Positions 24,929 through 32,122 of a stretch of DNA of 32,122 nt are shown here, piece by piece. Position numbers and translations under genes: made by a program. The notes under the pieces are model-generated. The model saw only the letters and a list, made by a program, of their open reading frames with translations, had not been told where the DNA came from and did no database searches. Numbering within the stretch: the stretch's first letter is position 1; each line of letters begins with the position of its first letter. Source of the DNA: Acidobacteriota bacterium (GTDB lineage Bacteria > Acidobacteriota > Vicinamibacteria > Vicinamibacterales > UBA2999); the NCBI GenBank assembly GCA_030650395.1, contig JAUSDY010000116.1, positions 1 through 32,122 of the forward strand, read 5' to 3'.

Positions 24929-25312
24929 TTACCTCAGGTCTTTTGCAGCAACCGCGGCGGTGAGCACGCCCGCCGTGGCGCCGAGCGGAATGGCCAGCAG
25001 CGCCCGGCCCGCGTTGGTCGCGTCCCACACGCCTAGCGCAGCGCTCGCAACCGACACCAACGTCGGCAATGCCGCAGCAACAAGGATCGCAACGGCGAGT
25101 CGCGGCGGAATGTGAATCGGACGGCCCCGTCCCTTCCGGACAGCCGCCCATGCCGCCAGGCCGACCGCCGCGCTGAGGTACAGCCCCGTGCACCTCGAGC
25201 ATACGGGAAACTGCCACTGGCCCCAGTGAAACGACCGTTCGGGCAGCTGGTGGCACACGACCGAACCCGCCGCGTAGGCAAAAACGACGATAGACTTCAG
25301 AATTTCGGCCAA
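24929..25312 (-). CDS. DUF2085 family membrane protein
   Basis: A 127-aa membrane protein with the family's Cys motifs: VVCHQLPERSFHWG and FPVCSRCTGLYLSAAVGL, then two more hydrophobic helices (LAVAILVAAALPTLVSVAS; ALLAIPLGATAGVLTAAVAA). The Cys/His pattern suggests metal or redox binding, but no function is established. The start is TTG 25312, without a clear ribosome binding site. It is the first gene of the long minus-strand series. Confidence 0.8.
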   Translation of the reverse strand: MAEILKSIVVFAYAAGSVVCHQLPERSFHWGQWQFPVCSRCTGLYLSAAVGLAAWAAVRKGRGRPIHIPPRLAVAILVAAALPTLVSVASAALGVWDATNAGRALLAIPLGATAGVLTAAVAAKDLR

Positions 25313-25346
25313 GTTTCTGTCTTTTTACCACTGTTCGACGATTTTC

Positions 25347-25590
25347 GTGGTCGACCACGCCCGCGCGCAGCTTGACAACGAGCTGCCACAGCGCCAGGAT
25401 CTGCAGGCGTTCGCGGCGCGCTACGCGACCGACAACGCCCAGCTCGAGCTCGAATCGGCGTGGACGGCGCTCGAGTCGTCGGCCGAGGTCGTGTCCAGGA
25501 TCCCGGCGCGCTGAATGCGGATGAAGCCGCGATGCTCGCGGCGATGTCGGACGATCGGCAGCTGGATCCGTGGTGCGCGCGCGTTACGGC
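25347..25590 (+). pseudogene. Possible coding remnant, family unknown
   Basis: Between the DUF2085 gene and the cytochrome gene a plus frame reads VDHARAQLDNELPQRQDLQAFAARYATDN, then ELESAWTALESSAEVVSR to a TGA at 25512. A one-base shift would continue it as DPGALNADEAAMLAAMSDDRQLDPW. The composition is protein-like and helical but there is no start, ribosome binding site or recognised family. It may be the tail of a lost gene. Confidence 0.25.
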
Positions 25591-26036
25591 TTCTCCATCT
25601 TGATGGTGCTCAACACTTCCTTCGTCGGCGGGAGCTCGTCCTGCCCTTCGGGGAACTTGTTGAGCTTCAGCAAGTAAGTGATGACGTCGGCGTACTCTTG
25701 TGGCTTAAGGCTACCCGGGTTGTCTTCGGGCATGGTGTCGCTGATGACGTCGTACATCTCCCACAACGGCTTGCCGGCAAAGCTCATGTAGAACAGGTCG
25801 TCGGTGAAACGATTCGGCGCATGGCAACTGGCGCACTGGCTTTGAAACAGCGTTTCGCCGCGGCCCGCCTGCGCCGCGGTGTAGACGCCGGCCTTTACTG
25901 ACTTCGTCGGCTCCTGCGCAATAGTGGATGGCGCGTCACCATTCCCGTAGGGCACCCCTTTATGGGGTGCCTCAATAGCAAGGCTAATCATCGTTGCCAA
26001 AACAACCCCACACGCGATGATGACGGAACGAATCAT
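25584..26036 (-). CDS. Class I c-type cytochrome
   Basis: A 150-aa secreted monohaem cytochrome c. The signal peptide MIRSVIIACGVVLATMISLA is followed by a repeat-encoded peptide APHKGVPYG (residues 22-30), then the domain with haem motif CASCH, a likely axial Met in DTMPEDNPGSL and the closing helix PQEYADVITYLLKLNKFP. It is predicted to be a periplasmic electron carrier. It is the last gene after pfkB with a 3-base gap, so it shares its transcript. The hairpin element sits exactly at the mature N-terminus, where extra residues are likely harmless. Confidence 0.88.
   Translation of the reverse strand: MIRSVIIACGVVLATMISLAIEAPHKGVPYGNGDAPSTIAQEPTKSVKAGVYTAAQAGRGETLFQSQCASCHAPNRFTDDLFYMSFAGKPLWEMYDVISDTMPEDNPGSLKPQEYADVITYLLKLNKFPEGQDELPPTKEVLSTIKMEKP
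25947..25971 (+). repeat. Palindromic element copy 4 (in-frame, inside cytochrome c gene)
   Basis: A 25-base element identical, as far as I can read, to copy 2: GTAG, then perfect arms GGCACCCC/GGGGTGCC around TTTAT. It encodes APHKGVPYG on the minus strand directly behind the signal peptide. Confidence 0.88.
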
Positions 26037-26039
26037 TAT

Positions 26040-26984
26040 TCAGGCCTGCAGCTTTCCGAAAGACTGTTCGTAACGCGACATGAACTCCTCCCAAGTATAA
26101 GCATGCGAGGTCCCGCCGAGGTGCTCGAGCGCATAGGTGGCGGCCACGCTGCCAAGCTGCGCGCAGACCTGGTAAGTCGCGCCGATGGCCATGCCTTTCA
26201 TGAAGCCGCCGCGAAACGCGTCACCAACACCGGTCGGGTCCTCAATCCGGTACGGGGTCACCGCCGGCACGTCGATCGTCCGCCCCGGCGTGTGCACCGT
26301 GCACCCGTGCTCGCCCTTGGTGATGACAAGGACCTGGACGTGATCGAGGATGTCGGCTTCAGTGAGGTCCGTCTTCTGGCGAATCAACTCGAACTCGTAG
26401 TCGTTGCAGATCACCATGAACGCGCCACGCACGCCCGCCGCCAGCTGATCGCCTTCCATCCGCGTGCACTGCTGGCCCGGGTCCCAGATGTACTTCAGGC
26501 GCAGCACGTCGCACTCTTGCGCGTACTGCACCATCGCTCCGGGATCGTTCGGCGAGATGATCACCAGCGTGTCGTCCTTCGCCGCCGCCACGGTGCGGAA
26601 CGACAACTCGCCGGCGTTGGCCATGGCCCCGGTGTAGAACGACGCAATCTGGTTGTTTTCCAGGTCGGTGCTGCAGAAGAACGACGCGCAGAACTTCCCG
26701 TCGATGATCTTCATCAGCGACGTGTCGATGCCGGCCGCCTCCATCCAGAGCTTGTAGTCGCCGACGTCCTGGCCGGCGGTCGCCATCAGGAACGGCCGCT
26801 CGCCCAGCAAGGCCAGCGTGTAGGCAATATTGGGCGCGCAGCCGCCGCGCCGCTTGTCCATGGTGTCGACCAGGAAGCTGAGCGAGACGCGGTGCATGTG
26901 CTCGGGCAGAAAATGCTCGGTGAATTTTCCAGGGAACGACATCAGGTAGTCGAACGCGACAGAGCCCGTGACGATCAGCTTCAT
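26040..26984 (-). CDS. PfkB-family carbohydrate/nucleoside kinase (adenosine kinase-like)
   Basis: A 314-aa ribokinase-fold kinase. The first signature is KRRGGCAPNIAYTLALLGERPFL and the second, DPTGVGDAFRGGFM, holds the catalytic Asp and anion hole. MDKRRGGCAPNIA with the extended lid region is closest to adenosine kinase-like members. Its position directly after mtnP suggests action on adenosine or a related purine nucleoside or ribose product, but sugars cannot be excluded. It starts at ATG 26984; a 39-base AT-rich spacer with repeats separates it from mtnP. Confidence 0.82.
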   Translation of the reverse strand: MKLIVTGSVAFDYLMSFPGKFTEHFLPEHMHRVSLSFLVDTMDKRRGGCAPNIAYTLALLGERPFLMATAGQDVGDYKLWMEAAGIDTSLMKIIDGKFCASFFCSTDLENNQIASFYTGAMANAGELSFRTVAAAKDDTLVIISPNDPGAMVQYAQECDVLRLKYIWDPGQQCTRMEGDQLAAGVRGAFMVICNDYEFELIRQKTDLTEADILDHVQVLVITKGEHGCTVHTPGRTIDVPAVTPYRIEDPTGVGDAFRGGFMKGMAIGATYQVCAQLGSVAATYALEHLGGTSHAYTWEEFMSRYEQSFGKLQA

Positions 26985-26998
26985 GTAATGAGCAGTCT

Positions 26999-27023
26999 TT
27001 GGTTATTTGTAATTGGTTATTGG

Positions 27024-27030
<7 letters not shown>
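26999..27030 (+). repeat. AT-rich GGTTATT tandem repeat in intergenic spacer
   Basis: Plus strand shows TTGGTTATTTGTAATTGG, then TTATTGGTTATTTG: units of about seven bases. The mtnP stop TAA is formed by the repeat itself. The same type of tract is common between genes in many environmental bacterial genomes and gives spurious peptides such as VIGYWLF. Confidence 0.7.
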
Positions 27031-27884
<854 letters not shown>

Positions 27885-27887
27885 TCT

Positions 27888-27925
27888 TTTCGCCTTCTGC
27901 CTTTTGCCTTCTGCCTTCTGCCTTT
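27888..27925 (-). repeat. GGCAGAA tandem repeat before mtnP
   Basis: On the minus strand the 39-base spacer is almost entirely GGCAGAAGGCAGAAGGCAAAA then GGCAGAAGGC units of seven bases, ending just before the mtnP ATG. The purine-rich units may also supply the Shine-Dalgarno sequence for mtnP. It is the same length as the spacer before pfkB. Confidence 0.75.
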
Positions 27926-29192
27926 AGATAACCCGTTCGACCGACCGCTTGCCGTCTTTCTCGCGGATGTAGCCGGCGGCGAGCGACGGGTCGTGCTCGA
28001 AATAGACCAGGTGCTCCCGCTCGATGGCCTCCCGCGCGAAGGCGCGTTTGAAGGCCAGCGTGTCCATCGGATACAGGTCGTAACCCATGATCCACGGATC
28101 CGGCACGTGCACCGAGGTCGGGTACATGTCGGCGGCGAAGACGGCGGTGCGTCCTTCCGACTCGATCATCACGACCTGGTGATTCGCGGTGTGCCCGCCC
28201 GAGCGCCGCAGCGTTACACCGGGCATGACCTCGGCGCCCTCGTCTACCAACGTGAGCACGCCCGCGTCCTCGAGCGGCACGAAGTTTTCCTGCAGGTAGC
28301 TGGCGCGGTTGCGCTCGTGCGGATGCGTCGCGTCGTCCCACTCGCCGCGGTGCACCACGTATTTCGCGTTGGGAAACCGCGGCACGACGTTGCCGTCTTT
28401 GCCGATCGCGGTGAAGCCTCCGACGTGATCGAAATGGAGGTGGCTGGCCAGCACGATGTCGATATCGGCGGCGGACAGGCCGGCCTCTGCCAGCGAGTGG
28501 TCGAGATGATAGGTGCGATCGAGCTGGTAGATCGCCGCGCTCTTCGCGTCCATTTTGTCGCCGCATCCGGCGTCGATCAGCAGGGTCGTGCTGCCGTCGC
28601 GAACAATCAACGGTCGCATGCCCAGCCAGATGCGGTTGGCGTCATCGGGCGGCAGACGCTTTTCCCAGAACGTTCGCGGCACCACGCCGAACATCGCGCC
28701 GCCGTCGAGACGGAAGAAGCCATCCGACAGCGTGATCAGCTCGACGCTGCCCAGGGTGTGACGAACCGGCGTCTTGAACAGCGGCACGCGCGGCGCGGGC
28801 TGTTTCAACTCGACCAGCACGCCGTGGGCCGCCGAGGGATGAATGAAGGCGACCATCGCGCCCTCGGCGCCGGGGCGCGGACGCTCGTCGATCAGCCGGA
28901 CGCCCCTCGCCTTCAGGTGTGCCAGCGCCGCGTCGATATCCTCCACGCGGAGGGCGACGTGATGAAGGCCGGGACCGCGTTTGTCGAGATACCTCGCGAT
29001 CGGTGAGTCCGGCGCGGTCGCCTCGAGTAGCTCGAGAGACGACGTCCCGGTCGAGAGGAAGTGGGCGCGAACCTTCTGCGAGGTAATCTCCTCGCTGGCT
29101 TCGACGTGCAGGCCGAGCTCGTCCCGGAAGAATTTCAGGGAGGCAGGCAGATCGCTGACCGCGATCCCGATGTGATCGAGAATCGCTTTCAT
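27924..29192 (-). CDS. Methylmalonyl-CoA epimerase fused to a metallo-beta-lactamase-fold hydrolase
   Basis: A 422-aa single frame with two domains. Residues 1-135 are a complete vicinal-oxygen-chelate methylmalonyl-CoA epimerase (LDHIGIAVSDLPASLKFFRDELGL; GLHHVALRVEDIDAALAHL; HPSAAHGVLVELKQ), normally a stand-alone protein of that length. From about 145 on it is a metallo-beta-lactamase domain (LIDAGCGDKM, the ASHLHFDHVGG motif, KYVVHRGEWDDA, SGGHTANHQ, FAADMYPT, VYFEHDP) of the lactonase-like hydrolase type. No stop or frame change is seen at the joint PAPRVPLFKTPVRH. The gene overlaps meaB by one base (TGATG), so it is in the methylmalonyl-CoA operon. The hydrolase substrate is unknown; a CoA-thioester or lactone is a guess. 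Confidence 0.88.
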   Translation of the reverse strand: MKAILDHIGIAVSDLPASLKFFRDELGLHVEASEEITSQKVRAHFLSTGTSSLELLEATAPDSPIARYLDKRGPGLHHVALRVEDIDAALAHLKARGVRLIDERPRPGAEGAMVAFIHPSAAHGVLVELKQPAPRVPLFKTPVRHTLGSVELITLSDGFFRLDGGAMFGVVPRTFWEKRLPPDDANRIWLGMRPLIVRDGSTTLLIDAGCGDKMDAKSAAIYQLDRTYHLDHSLAEAGLSAADIDIVLASHLHFDHVGGFTAIGKDGNVVPRFPNAKYVVHRGEWDDATHPHERNRASYLQENFVPLEDAGVLTLVDEGAEVMPGVTLRRSGGHTANHQVVMIESEGRTAVFAADMYPTSVHVPDPWIMGYDLYPMDTLAFKRAFAREAIEREHLVYFEHDPSLAAGYIREKDGKRSVERVI

Positions 29193-30148
29193 CAGGATTT
29201 ACGGGCCATTACTTTCGAAAGAATATCCGACGCAGCCGTATAGGGGTCGATCTCTCTCGCCGCGATCCGGGTCAACAACTTCTCGAATTCGACGGGCCCG
29301 AGCATCTCTTTCTCGATGTGCTCCATGAATCGATGCGTGAGCAAATCCCGCAGTCGATACTCGTTACGCGCTCGCAAGCGGCGCTCGCGCGCCCCTTCGG
29401 AGTGCGCGCGGAAGCGGCGGATCGTGTCCCAGAGCTCAGGCACCCCCACACCGGTCGTCGCCTCGGTCTTGAGGATCGGGGGCCGCCACTCGCCTTCTGC
29501 AAAGATCTGGAGCGCCAGGTTCGACTCGATCGACGTGACCATGCGGTCCGCTCCGTCGCGATCCGACTTGTTGACCACGAAGATGTCGGCGATTTCCATG
29601 ATGCCGGCCTTGAGGGCCTGCACGTCATCGCCGGTCCCCGGCACGAGCACCACGATCGACACGTCCGCCGTGCGGACGATGTCGACTTCGTCCTGGCCGA
29701 CGCCGACCGTCTCGATGATCACCACGCTCTTGCCGGCGGCGTCGAGCACGAGCGCGGCGTCGCTGGTGGCGCGCGCGAGGCCGCCCATGTGGCCGCGCGT
29801 GGCCATGCTGCGGATGAAGACATCGGCGTCCTGCGCGTGGGCCTGCATGCGGACGCGATCGCCAAGGATGGCGCCGCCGGTGAACGGGCTGGTCGGATCA
29901 ACCGCGATGACGCCGAGGGTGTCGCCGGCCTTGCGGCTCTCGGCGATCAATCGATCGACCAGCGTGCTCTTGCCGGCGCCAGGCGGGCCGGTCACGCCGA
30001 TCAGGTAGGTGCGTCCGGTGTGCGGAAAAATGTCGCGGATCAGGGCGGCGGCGCCCGGCGTCTCGTCTTCGATCAGGGAAATGGCGCGGGCCATGGCCCG
30101 CGCATCGCCGGACCGAACCCGCTCGGCCAGAGAAGGCGCGGTGGTCAC
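29192..30148 (-). CDS. meaB: Methylmalonyl-CoA mutase-associated GTPase MeaB
   Basis: A 318-aa G3E GTPase that protects and reloads the B12-dependent methylmalonyl-CoA mutase. The P-loop is GVTGPPGAGKST, the base-specificity segment is VVNKSDRDGADRM, and IIETVGVGQDEVDI, DPTSPFTGGAILGDRVRM and RSMATRGHMGGLARA are hallmarks of MeaB/ArgK. It starts at GTG 30148, one base after the acyl-CoA dehydrogenase stop (TGAcGTG). The mutase itself is not in this window. Confidence 0.94.
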   Translation of the reverse strand: MTTAPSLAERVRSGDARAMARAISLIEDETPGAAALIRDIFPHTGRTYLIGVTGPPGAGKSTLVDRLIAESRKAGDTLGVIAVDPTSPFTGGAILGDRVRMQAHAQDADVFIRSMATRGHMGGLARATSDAALVLDAAGKSVVIIETVGVGQDEVDIVRTADVSIVVLVPGTGDDVQALKAGIMEIADIFVVNKSDRDGADRMVTSIESNLALQIFAEGEWRPPILKTEATTGVGVPELWDTIRRFRAHSEGARERRLRARNEYRLRDLLTHRFMEHIEKEMLGPVEFEKLLTRIAAREIDPYTAASDILSKVMARKS

Positions 30149-30149
30149 G

Positions 30150-31292
30150 TCAGGCGGCCAGTAGCTGGCGGGCGATTACGAGCCGTTGCACTTCGCTCGT
30201 GCCTTCTCCGATGGTGGCGAGCTTCACATCGCGGAAGAACTTCTCCGCCGGGTAGTCCTTCACGAACCCGTAGCCGCCGTGCATCTGCACGCAGTCTTCC
30301 GCCGCGCGCACCGCAATCTCGCTCGCGAACAGCTTGGCCATGGCCGACTCGAGCGTCATGCGCCGGCCCTGGTCTTTGAGCCACGCCGCGCGATACGTCA
30401 GCAGGCGCGCCGACTCGACATGCGCCTCGTGCCGCGACAGGCGCTCGCGGATCGACGGGAAGCTGCCGATGGCGCGGCCGAACTGCTTGCGCTGCGCGGT
30501 GTAGTCGCGGGCGGCTTCGAACGCGCCCTGCGCCAGGCCGACGGCGAGCGCCGCAATGCCGATGCGCCCGGCATCCAGCACCTGCAGCGTCTGGATGAAA
30601 CCCTGCCCCTCTTCGCCGATCAACTGCGAAGCGGGAATGCGGCAATTCTGAAAAATGACCTCGGACGTCTCGCTCGCCCGCATCCCGAGCTTGTCTTCCT
30701 TCTTGCCCGCCGTCATTCCCGCCGTGCCGCGCTCGACGATGAAGGCGGAAATGCCTTTGCTGCCCTTGGCGCGATCGGTGACGGCCATGACGACCATGGT
30801 GTGGGCGGAGGTGCCGTGCGTGATGAAGGCCTTCGAACCGTTGATGACCCAGCCGTCACCGTCGCGAACGGCGGCCGTACGCATCGCCGCGGCGTCGCTG
30901 CCCGAGCCTGGCTCGGTCAGGCCCCAGGCCGCGAGCTTTTCACCACGCGCAAGCGGCGGAAGAAACTTGGCCTTCAGTTGGTCGCTCGCGAACATCGAGA
31001 TGTGAGCGGCGCCAAGACCGTTATGCGCCGCGACGGAAAGCGAGACGCTCGGATCAACCCGCGCGAGCTCTTCGATGCAGATGCAGTAGTCGACGCCGCT
31101 CAGGCCGGCGCCGCCGACGCTATCAGGAAACTGAATGCCCATCAGGCCCAGCGCAGCGAGCTTCGGCAGCAGCTCGGCGGGAAAATGCTGGGCGTTGTCC
31201 CACGCCATGATGTGGGGACGCATTTCGGTTTCAGCAAACTCGCGGACGCTCTTACGCAGCAGCGTCTGCTCGTCATTCAGGCGAAAGTCCAT
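30150..31292 (-). CDS. Acyl-CoA dehydrogenase
   Basis: A 380-aa flavoprotein of the short/medium-chain ACAD family. Signatures are [40 protein letters not shown]-like ([15 protein letters not shown]), [23 protein letters not shown] and [18 protein letters not shown] with the catalytic Glu (IGEGTSE). Context with MeaB and methylmalonyl-CoA epimerase suggests a role in branched-chain acyl-CoA breakdown (isovaleryl- or isobutyryl-type) leading to propionyl/methylmalonyl-CoA. ATG 31292 is the first gene of the operon. A TATACT box lies close before it. Confidence 0.92.
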   Translation of the reverse strand: MDFRLNDEQTLLRKSVREFAETEMRPHIMAWDNAQHFPAELLPKLAALGLMGIQFPDSVGGAGLSGVDYCICIEELARVDPSVSLSVAAHNGLGAAHISMFASDQLKAKFLPPLARGEKLAAWGLTEPGSGSDAAAMRTAAVRDGDGWVINGSKAFITHGTSAHTMVVMAVTDRAKGSKGISAFIVERGTAGMTAGKKEDKLGMRASETSEVIFQNCRIPASQLIGEEGQGFIQTLQVLDAGRIGIAALAVGLAQGAFEAARDYTAQRKQFGRAIGSFPSIRERLSRHEAHVESARLLTYRAAWLKDQGRRMTLESAMAKLFASEIAVRAAEDCVQMHGGYGFVKDYPAEKFFRDVKLATIGEGTSEVQRLVIARQLLAA

Positions 31293-31340
31293 TACTCACA
31301 GTATATCTGCCGGGAGTGTGCAGCTGCGCTCCCGTCAGCG

Positions 31341-31964
31341 TCAGTAATAAACGACGACCCTGAAGTTGCCAGAGTTATCCGTCAGCACATCGTCGTTGAT
31401 GCCGAGGAAGAGACGGCCGTTGCCGCGGACGCGCACCGGGCCGGTCTCGTCGCCGATGAAGAACAGATCGTTCGAGTCGCTGCCGATCTTGCCAATCAAC
31501 GCGGCGGCGTTGCGGTTGGGCATCGGGCGGCCGGGGTTGGGCGGCGAATTGCGCTCGCCCGCGGGCCCGTCGCGGCGATCGCGGCCCCAGCGCGCCTGGC
31601 CGGTGGCCTCGAAGTACACCGTCTGTCCCGATCGCACGTCGATGCCGGTATCAACCCAGGCGGCGTCGGCCGAGACGATCACCTGCCGCTCGCGCATGCC
31701 CGGGGGGCGGCTGTCGGTGGTGAGGTTGCTGCCGGTCGATCGATTGGTCTCGAATTCGATCCCCACGACCTCGTCGCGATCGAGCCGCAGCGTGCGGCCG
31801 GCGCCGAAAGTTCTGCGCTCCTCGAATTCGATGATGCCGTTTCGCACGGCAATGAGCTCGCCCTGCACGCGCGACCCGTTACGAAGAATGAGCGTGTCGG
31901 CTTGCAGGGTGGCCGATAACGTCAGCATGAGGGCCGCGCCTGCGATCCAGCGTTGGGGAACCAT
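31341..31964 (-). CDS. Secreted protein with LecA/PA-IL-like lectin domain
   Basis: A 207-aa exported protein. The signal peptide is QRWIAGAALMLTLSATLQA. A first part (DTLILRNGSRVQGELIAVRNGIIEFEE to VVGIEFETN) has a repeated-strand pattern like SHD1/SH3-like domains that precede lectin folds. The second (ADAAWVDTGIDVRSGQTVYFEATGQARWG; ALIGKIGSDSNDLFFIGDET; GNGRLFLGINDDVLTDNSGNF) matches the PA-IL/LecA-like Ca-dependent galactose-binding domain order, with the Asn/Asp loop NDDVLTDNSG. The start ATG 31964 is fixed by GGAGG at a seven-base spacing; an open extension upstream has no homology. Sugar binding is inferred, not shown. Confidence 0.8.
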   Translation of the reverse strand: MVPQRWIAGAALMLTLSATLQADTLILRNGSRVQGELIAVRNGIIEFEERRTFGAGRTLRLDRDEVVGIEFETNRSTGSNLTTDSRPPGMRERQVIVSADAAWVDTGIDVRSGQTVYFEATGQARWGRDRRDGPAGERNSPPNPGRPMPNRNAAALIGKIGSDSNDLFFIGDETGPVRVRGNGRLFLGINDDVLTDNSGNFRVVVYY

Positions 31965-32046
31965 CTGTAACCTCCTCCGGACAGTGTTGCGGAACTGACC
32001 TCGATCTTTGCGAATTCCATGCCCTCTGGCGTGGCGTATCTCTTGC

Positions 32047-32122
32047 AATAGTGAGATCTAATAGTGAGATCTAATAGTGAGATCTAATAGTGAGATCTAA
32101 TAGTGAGATCTAATAGTGAGAT
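32047..32122 (+). repeat. 13-base tandem repeat at the window end
   Basis: The unit AATAGTGAGATCT recurs without visible change almost six times and runs to the last base. Each unit contains the palindrome AGATCT. It lies upstream of the lectin-domain gene on its strand. It probably continues beyond the window, and may be the reason a contig ended here. Confidence 0.92.

Noticed and set aside
27888-27925. Riboswitch or regulatory leader before mtnP (SAM-related)
   Set aside because: The spacer is 39 bases of simple tandem repeat inside an operon, too short and too uniform for a riboswitch.
30186-31919. 577-codon plus-strand open frame
   Set aside because: Antisense to the acyl-CoA dehydrogenase and part of the lectin gene; composition is that of a shadow frame.

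Overview
The window is high-GC bacterial DNA with densely packed, often overlapping genes. BamA, a LolCD lipoprotein-export pair, LecA-like and M28 exoproteins and many signal peptides point to a diderm. Decayed Ser/Thr-kinase/PD40 genes, short spurious-coding repeats and the overall gene content fit an Acidobacteriota genome, probably a Vicinamibacteria-like soil lineage. That assignment is inference from gene content; no rRNA is present. The right end runs into a 13-bp tandem repeat, which may be where the contig stops.

Layout. 1-5.35 kb (minus): clpC, bamA and the start of a secreted lipoprotein. 5.48-7.24 kb (plus): a membrane-anchored Ala/Gln-rich protein and a GarR-type beta-hydroxyacid dehydrogenase. 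7.24-9.12 kb: a gene graveyard holding an outer-membrane-protein tail and a Ser/Thr kinase that is nonsense-mutated, internally deleted, partly inverted and frameshifted. 9.2-14.45 kb: a sarcosine-oxidase-like flavoenzyme divergent from a membrane-fused spermidine-synthase-like protein, a small secreted protein, and a GH88/105 hydrolase. 14.5-18.8 kb (minus): a vapBC module, an M28 peptidase with a beta-propeller region, a second kinase/PD40 remnant, and a mazEF-like module. 18.9-25.3 kb (minus): a tightly coupled series DUF2085 - DUF6677-like - 57-aa membrane protein - VanZ - enoyl-CoA hydratase - ribH - nusB - lysS - lolC/E - lolD. 25.6-31.3 kb (minus): acyl-CoA dehydrogenase - meaB - methylmalonyl-CoA epimerase fused to a metallo-beta-lactamase domain - mtnP - pfkB - cytochrome c. 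31.3-32 kb: a secreted LecA-like lectin-domain protein.

How the genes work together. The acyl-CoA dehydrogenase, MeaB and epimerase point to branched-chain or odd-chain acyl-CoA breakdown through methylmalonyl-CoA mutase. MtnP and the PfkB kinase add nucleoside/methylthioadenosine salvage to the same transcript. ClpC and BamA serve protein quality control and outer-membrane assembly. The ribH-nusB-lysS-lolCD block is housekeeping.

The most unusual feature is a family of small palindromic elements. One 25-bp hairpin element occurs four times. Two copies lie in frame inside genes, where they encode the same APHK-x-VPY peptide (in an oxidase and just after the signal peptide of a cytochrome c). 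Two lie between convergent genes, and one of those supplies the stop codon of its neighbour. A second element type (encoding TFA...DK) is found in frame in two more proteins, and a third hairpin sits just after the BamA signal peptide. Together they look like protein-coding-tolerant palindromic repeats, analogous to Rickettsia palindromic elements.
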